NCBI GenBank assembly: GCA_902795255.1
Contig: CADBKS010000006.1
Location: 1-31,493, forward strand
Reading direction: 5' to 3'
Length of the DNA stretch: 31,493 nucleotides
Origin: an uncultured Chloroflexota bacterium
GTDB taxonomy: Bacteria; Chloroflexota; Anaerolineae; Anaerolineales; Anaerolineaceae
The translations under genes were made by a program, and so were the position numbers. The number at the start of each line of letters is the position of its first letter. The stretch's first letter is position 1. The notes under the pieces are model-generated. The model saw only the letters and a list, made by a program, of their open reading frames with translations, was not told where the DNA came from and did no database searches. Positions 7,296-16,858 of this stretch are shown in pieces.

Positions 7296-7321
7296 TGATA
7301 TATGCAGACAGGAGTCATAGG

Positions 7322-8584
7322 ATGAGTAAAAAAATAGCTGTAGCAGGTACCGGATATGTCGGACTTTCTCTCGCAGTGCTGCTTTCACAGAAAAACCAGG
7401 TAAAGGCTGTTGATATTATTCCCGAAAAAGTAGAGAAACTGAACCAGTTAATTTCGCCGATCGGTGATGAATATATTGAGAAATACTTCGAAGAGGCAAG
7501 ATCCGGAAAACGCAGTCTTGACCTTCACGCAACGCAGGATGCTGTTTCCGCTTACTCGGATGCCGATTACATCATCATCGCAGTTCCGACAAATTATGAT
7601 GCTGAAAGGAACTTCTTTGATACAAGTGCGGTTGAAAGCGTTATCGGGCAGATCCTTGAAATTACGAAAGACCATGAGAAAAAACCGTATATGGTCATCA
7701 AATCAACGATCCCGGTCGGCTATACAGCATCCGTAAAGGCGAAGTTCGGAATTGATAATTTATTCTTCAGCCCGGAATTTCTGCGGGAATCCAAAGCGCT
7801 GTATGATAATCTCTACCCGTCCAGGATCATCGCGGGCTGCGACGAAAAAACAAGGGCTGCGGCAGAAGAATTTACACATATGCTCCGTGAATGTTCTGAA
7901 AAGAAGGATGCTGAGATCCTGCTGATGAGCACCACAGAAGCCGAAGCGGTGAAACTTTTCGCGAACACATACCTCGCAATGCGCGTAGGGTTCTTCAATG
8001 AATTGGATACTTACGCGGAAATGAAAGGGCTGGATACTGCCAATATCATCCGCGGTATGTGTCTGGATCCCCGGATCGGTGATTTCTATAACAATCCTTC
8101 ATTCGGATACGGCGGCTACTGCCTGCCGAAGGATACGAAACAGCTGCTTGCGAATTATCGGGACGTTCCCCAGGATCTGATCAGCGCTATCGTCGAAACC
8201 AATCGGACCCGCAAAGATTTTATTGCCGGACGGGTATTGCGGAAAGCCGGATTCAGCGGCTTCAAACTTGATGAACGGATGGACGGAAACGAAGGAAATT
8301 CCGTGACCGTAGGCATATACCGTCTGACAATGAAATCCAATTCGGACAATTTCCGGCAGTCTGCGATGCAGGGCGTGATGAAGCGGATCAAAGCAAAAGG
8401 GGCTGAAGTCATAATTTACGAACCGACGCTTGAAGATGGCTCCCGGTTCTTCGGCAGCCTGGTGGTCAACGATATCAAGAAGTTCAAGCGAAAGTCCGAT
8501 GCGATCATTGCGAACCGGTATGACAGCATTCTGGACGATGTTCAGGATCGTGTCTATACCAGAGATCTGTTCCGGCGTGACTGA
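7322..8584 (+). CDS. ugd: UDP-glucose 6-dehydrogenase
   Basis: This 420-residue enzyme oxidises UDP-glucose to UDP-glucuronate with two NAD+, supplying glucuronate-type sugars for capsule, teichuronic acid or exopolysaccharide. The Rossmann motif [10 protein letters not shown] starts at residue 9. The active-site motif [13 protein letters not shown] places the catalytic cysteine at Cys267. The frame is open from 7271, but 7322 ([14 protein letters not shown]) fits the family N-terminus and has an AGGAG site upstream. It is of the shorter Ugd class. No glycosyltransferases or polysaccharide polymerases adjoin it, so its pathway partners are elsewhere. The promoter region holds an unusual 12-bp inverted repeat. 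Confidence 0.93.
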   Translation: MSKKIAVAGTGYVGLSLAVLLSQKNQVKAVDIIPEKVEKLNQLISPIGDEYIEKYFEEARSGKRSLDLHATQDAVSAYSDADYIIIAVPTNYDAERNFFDTSAVESVIGQILEITKDHEKKPYMVIKSTIPVGYTASVKAKFGIDNLFFSPEFLRESKALYDNLYPSRIIAGCDEKTRAAAEEFTHMLRECSEKKDAEILLMSTTEAEAVKLFANTYLAMRVGFFNELDTYAEMKGLDTANIIRGMCLDPRIGDFYNNPSFGYGGYCLPKDTKQLLANYRDVPQDLISAIVETNRTRKDFIAGRVLRKAGFSGFKLDERMDGNEGNSVTVGIYRLTMKSNSDNFRQSAMQGVMKRIKAKGAEVIIYEPTLEDGSRFFGSLVVNDIKKFKRKSDAIIANRYDSILDDVQDRVYTRDLFRRD

Positions 8585-8626
8585 TAGGAATTCAGCATAA
8601 AATCCGTTTGACTGATGGCATGATAA

Positions 8627-8659
8627 TTGTATTTAAAACCTGTGAGCATTTATAATGCT
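8627..8659 (+). promoter_or_regulatory. Promoter of the mreB-like gene, -10 inside a 15-bp palindrome
   Basis: TTGTAT at 8627-8632 and TATAAT at 8651-8656 are 18 bases apart. The -10 is embedded in AGCATT-TAT-AATGCT (8645-8659), a perfect inverted repeat that could be an operator. The leader to the ATG at 8763 would be about 100 bases. Confidence 0.5.
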
Positions 8660-8762
8660 GTTTCATACAGACGGAATCCGGAATGATCAGAACAACGATG
8701 CAGCCTGACTGCAGTGTTCTGTTTGCTTCGGAATTATTCATGTGTTCAAGGAATTATAGACT

Positions 8763-9770
8763 ATGCCGCTTTTTTCACGCGATATCGGGATCGATCTGGG
8801 TACATTAAACACAGTCGTTGCTGAAGGCCGGCAGCTGCTGCTGCAGGAACCGACGGTAGCGGCGATCATTGTTGAGGAAATGAAAATGGTGGAATGGGGA
8901 CAGGCGGCCAAAGATATGGTCGGACGTGTTCCTGAATCCATTGATGTGGTTTATCCGCTTCGCAACGGTGTCATTGCCGAATATGAAATCACCGAAAACC
9001 TTGTAAAGTTCGCTGTCCAAAAGGTGTGCGGTTCCATGATGATCTTCAGGCCCCGCATCCTGATCACGATCCCCTGTGGGATCACGAGCGTTGAACGCCG
9101 CGCGGTCAGGGAAGTCGGCCTTGGAACGAATTGCCGGGAAGTGATGCTGATGGAACAGCCGCTTGCCGCAGCGATCGGGATCGATCTGCCGATTGCCGCT
9201 CCTTCGGGAAATATGGTCATTTGTCTTGGAGGCGGTTTGACCCAGGCAGCCATTATCGCGATGAACGGTGTCGTGACCTCCGGAACCACACAGACTGCCG
9301 GCATGAAGATGGATGAAGCGATCCAGTCGTATGTCCGGAAAAAGTACGGTGTGATCATCGGACAGCCGACAGCAGAACAGATCAAAACACGCATCGGATC
9401 TGCGGTGCAGGTCGAACAGTCACAGACGATGGAGATCCAGGGACAGGATCAGGTGTCCGGTCTTCCGAAACCGGTCGCGGTAACGACGGAAGATATTGTT
9501 GACGCGCTGCAGGAACCGCTCAAAGAGATCGCAGACACAGCCCGGAAAGTACTTGAGAAAACGCCGCCGGAACTGATTTCTGATATCATTGATCGCGGTG
9601 TTGCACTTTGCGGGGGAGGGGCGCTGCTTCGCGGCATCGACAAGTATCTGACGAAAATGCTTGGGATCCCGGCCTATATGGTCGACGAACCGACGATCTG
9701 CACAGCGCTTGGTGCTGCAAAAGCTGTTGCTTTCCGTGATGCATACCGGCGCTCGATCATTCAGGGATAA
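8763..9770 (+). CDS. mreB: MreB/Mbl-family actin-like cell shape protein
   Basis: This 335-residue protein has the actin-fold signature of the MreB family: RDIGIDLGTLNTVV (phosphate 1 motif, residues about 6-19), MEQPLAAAIGIDLPI, an ICLGGGLTQAA-type phosphate 2 segment, and the ALCGGGALLRGIDKYL adenosine motif near the C-terminus. MreB filaments guide lateral cell-wall synthesis under the membrane. Length is standard. It stands alone rather than with mreC and mreD, as is usual for mbl or mreBH paralogues, so mbl is an equally good name. In the phosphate 2 region the common DIGGGTT pattern reads CLGGGLT, a small departure from consensus. An AAGGA site precedes the start. Confidence 0.92.
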   Translation: MPLFSRDIGIDLGTLNTVVAEGRQLLLQEPTVAAIIVEEMKMVEWGQAAKDMVGRVPESIDVVYPLRNGVIAEYEITENLVKFAVQKVCGSMMIFRPRILITIPCGITSVERRAVREVGLGTNCREVMLMEQPLAAAIGIDLPIAAPSGNMVICLGGGLTQAAIIAMNGVVTSGTTQTAGMKMDEAIQSYVRKKYGVIIGQPTAEQIKTRIGSAVQVEQSQTMEIQGQDQVSGLPKPVAVTTEDIVDALQEPLKEIADTARKVLEKTPPELISDIIDRGVALCGGGALLRGIDKYLTKMLGIPAYMVDEPTICTALGAAKAVAFRDAYRRSIIQG

Positions 9771-9794
9771 CAGAATTCTGTCTCCGCAATTGAA

Positions 9795-9822
9795 AAGCCC
9801 TGCATCCGTGTGGGGCTTCTGT
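9795..9822 (+). terminator. Weak terminator-like hairpin after mreB
   Basis: AAGCCC (9795-9800) pairs with GGGCTT (9813-9818), followed by only a short T-poor tract. Termination is plausible but not assured. Confidence 0.4.
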
Positions 9823-9894
9823 GATTAAATCAAATATATTCCTTCAGCTATTTGTGATTTGAACCGGATCGGAAGCAGAAAGGACCCGAAAAAA

Positions 9895-11700
9895 ATGGAA
9901 TCATTCAGAAAGATCCGAAGCCCCTTTTTTCAGACAGCTTATCTTTTGGCCTTTGCAGCGGCGGAAATCAGTATTCTGGTGTCAAGGTCTGAATCAAAAA
10001 ATGCCGTATTCCTCGGACTTTCCATTGAAAGACTGCTTTTGGCAGCTGCCGTGCTTGCGGGTGCGGTGGTTTTTACTGCCTGCCATCATATTTCTGAAAA
10101 AAAAGATCGGCTTCCGATCATTGTACGGCTGTACGGCTGCCTGGCTGCAGTCTTCCCCGCGGGTGTGCTGCTCCTGGCACTTCGGGATAGTGAGAATACG
10201 ATCTTCACGGTACTGAAAACACGGGCGCTGCCCGTTCTTTTGTTTTATCTGATATGCGGAATTCTGCTGCTGATCGAAACATCCGGAAAGTCTGCTGAAA
10301 TTTCCGATAAAACGGAAAACAGTGTTCTGACCTGTGCGGTGATCTTTGCTGTATGGCTCCTGCTTTACTGCTTCAGCAGGGTAAGTATTGAAAAAAACTG
10401 GGATGAATTGATCCGGATCTGGCTGTTTTTGCTGGCAGTTTCTGCCGCTGCGGGTCTGTTCGGTAAACAATTGCCCGGTCATCCGATCAGTAAGATAACG
10501 AAAATTCTTTTTATTTTTACGGCCGCTTATGCCGTAATCAGAACGGTCCAGTTTTACATGGGGCGGACGAATACTCCATCCAGCGCTTATTGGGGTGAGC
10601 TTGCCGAATCTTTCCTTCACGGCAAGCTTAATCTTGAACATCCGGCGGGATTTCATGACCTGACTTTTTATAACGGTCAGTGGTATGTTCCCAATCCGCC
10701 AATGCCTGCAGTTCTGCTGATACCGGCAGTTGCCTTATTGGGATCTGCCGAAAAGATCAATATGACGGTTTATTCAGCGCTGATCGGCGCTTTCAACGCG
10801 GGACTGATCTATATCATTCTGAAAAAGGCAAATGAACGGCATTTGATCCGGCTCAAAGACAGCGGGATGCTCTGGCTGACGGCTGCTTTTGTTTTTGGCG
10901 GAGATCATCTATGGCTCTCGACAAGCGGTCAGATGTGGTTTATCAGCCAGCTGCTCGTTGTGTCTTTTACTTTACTTGCGATGCTGATCATAATATGCAG
11001 CGGGAGTCCTGTGCCGGCAGGTTTCTGCATTGGTGCAGCTGTTCTGTGCCGGCCGAATGTTTTTCCGGTGTATCTGGTCCTTTTGGGCTTATATCTGTAC
11101 CTTGAAAGAGATAATGCTCTGAAGATCGACAGAAAAATGATCTTCTGGTGCCTGAAATCCGGGCTGCCTGTTGTTTTCTGTGTACTCCTGCTGTTGGGAT
11201 ACAACCGGATGCGGTTCGGCGATTTTTTTGATTTCGGTTATAAAACGATCAACGGAGCTTCCGATATCGTGGCTGCAGCTAACGACTATGGTTTATTTTC
11301 GTATAAGTTTCTCGGTAAAAATGCAGATATCATGCTGCTGCGGCTGCCGAGGATCGATTTTTCAGGGGCCAGGTTCTGGTTTTATCCTTATGTTGCAGGG
11401 TATTCGGTACTGCTGATGTCGCCCTGGCTTTTGTATGCTTTCAGAAATCTGAAAAAGAACTGGTGGGTCATCGGAAGCCTGATGTCTCTCGGACTCATCC
11501 TGATCATGCTGCTTCTCTATCATAATACCGGAGCCGAACAGATCGGATACCGATATATTCTCGATGCTTATGCTCCGCTGATCCTTCTGACAGGGAACGG
11601 CATGAAAGGAAAAGCCGGGAAAGTATTTAAAGCGGCGGCAGTTTTTTCAATCGTTCTTCAGCTGATATCGGTATACTGGTGGTATCTGGGCCGTATCTGA
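9895..11700 (+). CDS. Multi-pass membrane protein, GT-C glycosyltransferase-like
   Basis: This 601-residue integral membrane protein has roughly a dozen hydrophobic helices and a large extracytoplasmic segment after the sixth or so. The stretch AYWGELAESFLHGKLNLEHPAGF followed by LTFYNGQWYVPNPPMPAVLL resembles the first external loop of GT-C glycosyltransferases (PMT/GT39-like), which use polyprenyl-phosphate sugars. No exact family could be fixed. A TTG at 9859 would lengthen it by 12 residues; ATG 9895 is preferred because of an AAAGGA site at good spacing. It ends one base before the convergent LacI-type gene, with no terminator between them. Confidence 0.7.
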   Translation: MESFRKIRSPFFQTAYLLAFAAAEISILVSRSESKNAVFLGLSIERLLLAAAVLAGAVVFTACHHISEKKDRLPIIVRLYGCLAAVFPAGVLLLALRDSENTIFTVLKTRALPVLLFYLICGILLLIETSGKSAEISDKTENSVLTCAVIFAVWLLLYCFSRVSIEKNWDELIRIWLFLLAVSAAAGLFGKQLPGHPISKITKILFIFTAAYAVIRTVQFYMGRTNTPSSAYWGELAESFLHGKLNLEHPAGFHDLTFYNGQWYVPNPPMPAVLLIPAVALLGSAEKINMTVYSALIGAFNAGLIYIILKKANERHLIRLKDSGMLWLTAAFVFGGDHLWLSTSGQMWFISQLLVVSFTLLAMLIIICSGSPVPAGFCIGAAVLCRPNVFPVYLVLLGLYLYLERDNALKIDRKMIFWCLKSGLPVVFCVLLLLGYNRMRFGDFFDFGYKTINGASDIVAAANDYGLFSYKFLGKNADIMLLRLPRIDFSGARFWFYPYVAGYSVLLMSPWLLYAFRNLKKNWWVIGSLMSLGLILIMLLLYHNTGAEQIGYRYILDAYAPLILLTGNGMKGKAGKVFKAAAVFSIVLQLISVYWWYLGRI

Positions 11701-11701
11701 A

Positions 11702-12709
11702 TCACTCGATCCTTCTGCAGGAGCTTCTTTCGATCAAACGTGGGGCAACGAGCTTATGGGAATTACTGTTTGCCGTCTTATCGATTTTTTCCATAAGCAT
11801 CGTGACTGCGCTTACCGTCATTTCTTCCTTGGGCTGTTCAACGGTCGTGAGGTCGATCTGCGGAAGCGAAGCGAGCCGGAGGTTGTCAAACCCGAGCAGA
11901 GAGATGTCTTCCGGAACCTGTATGCCGCGTTCTTTGGCTGCCTGAAGAATGCCTATGGCGTTCGTGTCGGTTGAGGCAAATATTGCAGTGAAATCAAACT
12001 TGTCGGAAAGTACCTTGCGGGCCATCTCTGCACCGAGTGATATCGAACTGCTGGGGGCTTCAAATGAGATTATTTTTTCTTCGATCCCCAGATTGCGGCA
12101 GGCTTCGGCATACCCTTCGGCACGGAGCTGATGTGTCGTAGAGCCTTGTCTGCGGCCGAAATAAAGGATCTTCCTGTGCCCGAGTCCGTACAGATATTGT
12201 GTTCCGAGAATTGCGCCCAGACGGTTGTCGACCGACACATAATTGCCGTCATGTTCTCTCAGATTCTCGCTCAGGAACACTGTCGGGACAACAGATGTGT
12301 ACCGTCTCAGTGTTTCACAGCTTTCTGGTTTCTGCGGAATGATCAGGACACCATCGACCTGGTGGCCTACCATCAGCTGCATGGCCGTGATCTCATGGTT
12401 CAGATCCGGGTAGGAATTACAGAGGATCAGGTTATATCCGAACCTGCGGGCTGTGATTTCTGCGTAATATGCCGCTTCGGACATGAAAGGGTTGTCGATC
12501 GAGGGAACGATCAGCCCGATCAGGTCTGTTTTTTTACGGACCATGGACCGGGCGATGTAATTAGTCGTATATCCCATCTCTTCACAGATCTTCAGGATGC
12601 GTTCGCGCGTAGCCTCGCTGATTTCGGGATTTCCCGAAAGAGCGCGGGATACGGTCGTGAAAGAGACGTTCGCGACTTTCGCGACATCCTTGATCGTGAC
12701 TTTACTCAT
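11702..12709 (-). CDS. LacI-family transcriptional regulator
   Basis: This 335-residue regulator has an N-terminal LacI helix-turn-helix (TIKDVAKVANVSFTTVSRAL, residues 5-24), the hinge helix region YTTNYIARSMVRKKT, and a periplasmic-binding-protein-like effector domain starting LIGLIVPSIDNPF and ending with SLLGFDNLRLASLPQIDLTTVEQP. It is the fourth gene after the two ABC half-exporters and the TSCPD protein, 26 bases downstream of the latter, so it is probably co-transcribed with them and may control that operon or sugar-related targets elsewhere. The ligand is not predictable. Its stop is one base from the stop of the convergent membrane protein gene. Confidence 0.94.
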   Translation of the reverse strand: MSKVTIKDVAKVANVSFTTVSRALSGNPEISEATRERILKICEEMGYTTNYIARSMVRKKTDLIGLIVPSIDNPFMSEAAYYAEITARRFGYNLILCNSYPDLNHEITAMQLMVGHQVDGVLIIPQKPESCETLRRYTSVVPTVFLSENLREHDGNYVSVDNRLGAILGTQYLYGLGHRKILYFGRRQGSTTHQLRAEGYAEACRNLGIEEKIISFEAPSSSISLGAEMARKVLSDKFDFTAIFASTDTNAIGILQAAKERGIQVPEDISLLGFDNLRLASLPQIDLTTVEQPKEEMTVSAVTMLMEKIDKTANSNSHKLVAPRLIERSSCRRIE

Positions 12710-12735
12710 ACTGTCCGCTGTGCCCGGGGTGCCTG

Positions 12736-13002
12736 TCAGGCCTGTGCTTCGGTTTCGGCCAGTGCCTGACGGATCGCATGGGAAAGCTGGTCCCCGCAGG
12801 ACGTATTTTTAAAACCGCAGCGTACACCGGAAAGCATTTCTGATATTTTTTCGGCATTCTGTCCTTCAACAAGTTTGCCGATGGATTTCAGGTTTCCGTC
12901 GCAGCCGCCGATAAACCGGACATTGTGGAGGCATTTTTCTTCATCAATGTCGAAAAAAATATAGCTTGAACAAGTTCCCTGTGTTTTATATTTGTATTCC
13001 AT
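12736..13002 (-). CDS. TSCPD-domain protein (TIGR03905-type)
   Basis: This 88-residue protein starts MEYKYKTQGTCSSYIFFDID and contains the family cores VRFIGGCDGNLKSIGKLVEG and GFKNTSCGDQLSHAI. The TSCPD domain is named after a motif in ribonucleotide reductases; stand-alone versions are widespread in Clostridia and have no established function. Here the motif reads TSCGD. The frame is open further upstream to 13149, overlapping the ABC gene, but 13002 has a GGGAG site and fits the family length. The four or more conserved cysteines suggest metal or redox chemistry, which is inference. It lies 19 bases after the second ABC gene. Confidence 0.85.
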   Translation of the reverse strand: MEYKYKTQGTCSSYIFFDIDEEKCLHNVRFIGGCDGNLKSIGKLVEGQNAEKISEMLSGVRCGFKNTSCGDQLSHAIRQALAETEAQA

Positions 13003-13021
13003 CTCTGATAACACTCCCTGA

Positions 13022-14827
13022 TCAGAATTCCTGTCTGTATTCAGACTCCTTCTGTTCTCTGAATTGTTTTGTATATAAATTATAATACTTTCCTCTTTTG
13101 TCCAGCAATTCCCGATGGGTCCCGGATTCAACGATCTCACCTTTTTCAATGACCAGGATCCGGTCCGCGTTCCGTACCGTGGAAAGGCGGTGGGCGATGA
13201 TGAAGTTGGTGCGGTTTTCCATGATCTTGTCCATTCCCTGCTGGATCAGGTTTTCCGTTTCGGTGTCAATGGAGCTGGTTGCTTCATCCATGATGAATAT
13301 TTCCGGATTTTTCAGAACAGCCCGCGCGAGACTGATCAGCTGTTTCTGGCCGACTGAAAGGTGATTGCCGCTTTCTCCGACTTCTTCTTCAAATTGTTTC
13401 GGCAATTTTGAAATAAACTCATAAGCGCCGGTGATTTTCGCGGCCTGCATGATCTCTTCATCTGTCGCGTCCAGTTTCCCGTAGCGGATATTTTCCATGA
13501 CCGTACCGGAAAACAGGTGAGGTGTCTGCAGGACGATCCCGATATGGGATTGATATTCTTTCTGTGCAAACTCCCTGTATTCCGTTCCGTCGATCGTGAT
13601 GGTTCCTTCCTGCGGCTCGTAAAAACGACAGAGCAGGTTTACGATCGTGGATTTCCCGCCTCCGGTAGAACCGACGAGAGCGATCGTTTCTCCGGGTGAG
13701 ACATCCAGGTTGAAACCGGTCAGGATCTTTTCACCGTTTCCGTCCGAATAAAAGAAGCTGACATCTTTGAAGGAAATATTGCCTTTGATTTTGCCGACAG
13801 GTCTGGTCTGTTCCTTGTCAAGGACCTCGGGAACCGTGTCATTCAGTGAAAAGATCCGTTCGGCAGCGGCCACAGACTGCTGCAGTTCACCATAAACACG
13901 GGCAAGGTCCTGGATCGGCCACAGCATGGAGAAAATGTAATTGATGAAGGCCTGGATCCCTCCTACGGTCAGGAGTCCGGTGCTGATATTGGCGCCGCTG
14001 TACCAGATGATACCCGCCAGGACGAAAGAGACGATGATCTGGATCGTCGGCAGGAAAAGCGCGTTCAGCACCGCTGCGTGATAGGCGGACTTGTAATGTG
14101 CGTCAGTCAGTGAAAGGAACGAATTCAGGCTCTTTTTTTCCTGATGGAAGCTTTTGATGACACGGCTTCCCGAGATGCTTTCACTGAAAGCCCCCGTGAT
14201 CTGGGAGTTCAGACGGCGCACATTTCTATATTCATTCAGGATGCGTTTGCGGAACTGCCACGCGACCCAGATGAGTGCGGGAAGCATGCACAGCACGATC
14301 ACGGACATGATTTTGTTGATCCGGATCATGAAATACAGTGAGGTAATGATGCTCACCGCAGCGTAGGATGCGTCGATCACACCCCAGGTAACGATGTCCC
14401 CGATCCGGTACGTATCCGAGTTTACGCGGGACATGATCCAGCCTACCGGTGTTACGGCGTAATAGGAAAGGGAAAGGTCCTGAAGGTGCGCGAACATTTT
14501 CTTCCGGAGCGCGTAAACGATCTTTTCGCTCAGGATCCCGGAAAAGTAGATAAAGCCGAAAACACTGATGCACTGTGCGGAGAAAACCCCGATGAAAAGT
14601 TTCAGAATCTCCGGAATTTTGCTCAGGTCATGGGCAGCAATGGCATCATCGACCAGCATCTTCATCAGGTAAAACTGTGTGCTGTCCGTAATGCTGTTCA
14701 GTATGATGGCGCCGAGGAAGGCTGCAACAAGGATCGGATACGGCTTCAGCAGTGAGAAGATCCGGATGATCGTTTTTTTATTGAATTTGGATTGAAATAC
14801 TTCCTCCTGGAAGCCGCTGTCATTCAT
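13022..14827 (-). CDS. Heterodimeric ABC exporter half-transporter, catalytic-Glu subunit
   Basis: This 601-residue protein is a type IV ABC half-exporter with six N-terminal transmembrane helices and a C-terminal ATPase. Walker A is GSTGGGKST (Lys392), the signature is the unusual LSVGQ (490-494), Walker B ends MDEA with the catalytic Glu515, and the switch histidine is in IIAHRLST. Its start overlaps the stop of the upstream ABC gene by 8 bases. The degenerate signature here and the degenerate Walker B of the partner would fall in the same composite ATP site, as in TM287/288 and LmrCD. Such pairs export drugs, lipids or peptides; the substrate is unknown. Confidence 0.93.
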   Translation of the reverse strand: MNDSGFQEEVFQSKFNKKTIIRIFSLLKPYPILVAAFLGAIILNSITDSTQFYLMKMLVDDAIAAHDLSKIPEILKLFIGVFSAQCISVFGFIYFSGILSEKIVYALRKKMFAHLQDLSLSYYAVTPVGWIMSRVNSDTYRIGDIVTWGVIDASYAAVSIITSLYFMIRINKIMSVIVLCMLPALIWVAWQFRKRILNEYRNVRRLNSQITGAFSESISGSRVIKSFHQEKKSLNSFLSLTDAHYKSAYHAAVLNALFLPTIQIIVSFVLAGIIWYSGANISTGLLTVGGIQAFINYIFSMLWPIQDLARVYGELQQSVAAAERIFSLNDTVPEVLDKEQTRPVGKIKGNISFKDVSFFYSDGNGEKILTGFNLDVSPGETIALVGSTGGGKSTIVNLLCRFYEPQEGTITIDGTEYREFAQKEYQSHIGIVLQTPHLFSGTVMENIRYGKLDATDEEIMQAAKITGAYEFISKLPKQFEEEVGESGNHLSVGQKQLISLARAVLKNPEIFIMDEATSSIDTETENLIQQGMDKIMENRTNFIIAHRLSTVRNADRILVIEKGEIVESGTHRELLDKRGKYYNLYTKQFREQKESEYRQEF

Positions 14828-16631
14828 GGTTCAGTTCACTTTCCAACTCGTCCTCGATACGAGTCTGAATGTTGTGGATCCGCTGATACATCCCATCCTG
14901 ACGGATCAGTTCTTCGTGACGGCCCTTCTGGATGATTTGTCCGTCTTTCATGACAAGGATCAGGTCCGCGTCGGCGATAGATGTGGTCCGGTGCGCGATA
15001 ATGAAGGTCGTGCGCCCTTTCATCAGCTCATTGAGTGCGCTCTGGATCAGGGCTTCGGTTTCTGTATCGACCGCTGTAAGCGAATCATCCAGGACCAGAA
15101 TGCGCGGATCTTTCAAAAGCGCACGGGCGATCGCGATGCGCTGGCGCTGCCCGCCCGAAAGGGTCACACCGCGTTCACCGACGATCGTATCATACCCTTT
15201 TTCAAAACCCAGGATCGTATCATGGATCCCGGCTGCTTTTGCAGCACTGATGATCTTTTCGTCGGACGGCTTTTCTTCAACACCATAGGCTATATTTTCG
15301 GCGATGGTCGCGGAGAAGAGGAACGGTTCCTGTTCCACGATGCCGATGTTGTTCCGCAGAAAGTCCCGTGAAATTTCTTTCAGTTCGATCCCGTCCAGCG
15401 TGATGGATCCGGAATCATATTCATAAAAACGCGGGAGAAGGTTTATCAGCGAAGATTTTCCGCTCCCGGTCGAACCGATCAGTGCGATCGTCTGGCCGGC
15501 GTTTGCCGAGAAGCTGACGTCTTTCAGCGCCGGTTTTTCCGCGTTGTAGGAAAAGTTCACATGACTGAAACAGATATTTCCCTGAAGGTTCGGGAGTTCC
15601 CGGATCCCTTCATCGATCGGTTCCCGGTCTTCAAAGAGGATCTCCTGAATACGCCGGAAGCTGATGATCGACCTGGACATGTTGACGATCTGTCTGCCGA
15701 GATTGCGGAGCGGCCATACGATCATTGTGACCAGCGATGCGAAAGCAATAAATCCGCCGAGCGAGATCACGCCGTTGTAGGCTTTCTGGGCCCCGATATA
15801 AAGGCTGATCCCGAGCTGGATCCAGCAGAGAAGGTCGGACGCGGGCCAGAAAAGCGCTTCGATAAGCATTTCCTTTTTGCCCGTATGATAGCGCTTCAGC
15901 AGTGCTTCGTTGAACTTGTTCTTCTCAAATTCCTGTCTGGCAAATGCCTTCACTACGCGGACACCGTAAAGATTTTCCTGCAGGATCGAGGAAACGACGC
16001 TGTCCTCGTTCTGATACTGTTCGTATACAGTCCCGATTTTTTTGAAGAAGAAAAAGGATGTACCGATGATCAGCGGCAGAATGATCAGGGTGGTGAGACC
16101 GAGATTCAGGTCGATCCTGCAGATATTGTACAGGTTGATGCTGAAATAAAAGAGCACCCTGAAGATCCCGTAGATCTGTTCTGAAAAAAGCTTCCGGACG
16201 GCATCGATATCGGTCGTTGCCCGGACGATCAGATCACCGGTATCGGCGGTGTCATGCCAGCTGAAAGAAAGAAACTGCATATGATCGAAAAGACAGTTCT
16301 TCAGACGGCGGGAAACCGTTTCAGCAGTCTTATTCATCAGCCGGCCTGCAAAATAGGAGAACACCGCATGCAGTGCCGATAGCGTGAAGAAGAATATGAC
16401 GACCTGCCAGAGCGGGACCTGTCTGTTGCTGGCCATCAGCCAGTCATCCACGAACCAGGCGAGTGCAACATACATCAGCGAGTCAAACAGGACGGAGAGT
16501 CCCTGCGAAAGGATCGCCAGTATGTATGGCAGACGGTACCCTCTCGTAAAAACAAGAATGTTGCTCAGCAGGGATGTATTTTTCCTGACTTTTTGCGTTT
16601 CATATTGAATAAATTCTTTTTCTGCATTCAT
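14820..16631 (-). CDS. Heterodimeric ABC exporter half-transporter, degenerate Walker B subunit
   Basis: This 603-residue protein is the first gene of the ABC operon. It has six transmembrane helices followed by an ATPase domain with Walker A GSTGSGKSS (Lys392), canonical signature LSGGQ (491-495), and a Walker B reading ILVLDDS in which the catalytic glutamate position is Asp516. That substitution is typical of the TM287-like subunit of heterodimeric exporters. The switch histidine is retained (IIAHRTTS). It should pair with the product of the downstream, overlapping gene. The start has only a weak AGG-type ribosome binding site, and a short inverted repeat lies near the promoter. Confidence 0.93.
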   Translation of the reverse strand: MNAEKEFIQYETQKVRKNTSLLSNILVFTRGYRLPYILAILSQGLSVLFDSLMYVALAWFVDDWLMASNRQVPLWQVVIFFFTLSALHAVFSYFAGRLMNKTAETVSRRLKNCLFDHMQFLSFSWHDTADTGDLIVRATTDIDAVRKLFSEQIYGIFRVLFYFSINLYNICRIDLNLGLTTLIILPLIIGTSFFFFKKIGTVYEQYQNEDSVVSSILQENLYGVRVVKAFARQEFEKNKFNEALLKRYHTGKKEMLIEALFWPASDLLCWIQLGISLYIGAQKAYNGVISLGGFIAFASLVTMIVWPLRNLGRQIVNMSRSIISFRRIQEILFEDREPIDEGIRELPNLQGNICFSHVNFSYNAEKPALKDVSFSANAGQTIALIGSTGSGKSSLINLLPRFYEYDSGSITLDGIELKEISRDFLRNNIGIVEQEPFLFSATIAENIAYGVEEKPSDEKIISAAKAAGIHDTILGFEKGYDTIVGERGVTLSGGQRQRIAIARALLKDPRILVLDDSLTAVDTETEALIQSALNELMKGRTTFIIAHRTTSIADADLILVMKDGQIIQKGRHEELIRQDGMYQRIHNIQTRIEDELESELNHE

Positions 16632-16660
16632 ATTAATACCTGTTCGCTTTCAAGGCTCTA

Positions 16661-16690
16661 ATTATATCAGAGGGAAATGCGTTAAAGCAT
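16661..16690 (-). promoter_or_regulatory. Probable promoter and operator-like repeat of the ABC exporter operon
   Basis: On the minus strand a perfect TATAAT lies at 16661-16666, about 30 bases before the start codon; the -35 region is poor. ATGC-GTTAAA-GCAT (16677-16690) is a small inverted repeat over that -35 region and could bind the LacI-type regulator encoded at the end of the operon. It is not a good match to the usual LacI/CcpA consensus. Confidence 0.4.
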
Positions 16691-16802
16691 ATCTTATTAT
16701 GGGAGTGTGTGCAATTTGCCTTTTCCCATAAATCGGCGGGGGATACAGTTCATTGGTGAGGAAAAACAGGTGACAAAAATCAGTTGCGGAATCCGATATT
16801 TG

Positions 16803-16832
16803 TTGATAATAATTAAATACCGCAATTATGCA
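16803..16832 (+). promoter_or_regulatory. Candidate promoter of the 8-oxoguanine deaminase gene
   Basis: TTGATA at 16803-16808 is followed after 18 bases by a weak -10 (TATGCA, 16827-16832). TTGCGG (16784-16789) and CCGCAA (16820-16825) form a 6-bp inverted repeat across this promoter. Confidence 0.35.
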
Positions 16833-16858
16833 TATTCTGATCGATAATGAGGTAAATT

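Noticed and set aside
9859..9894. TTG start for the GT-C-like membrane protein
   Set aside because: ATG 9895 has a better-placed AAAGGA site, and the added 12 residues are not typical of an N-terminal membrane anchor.
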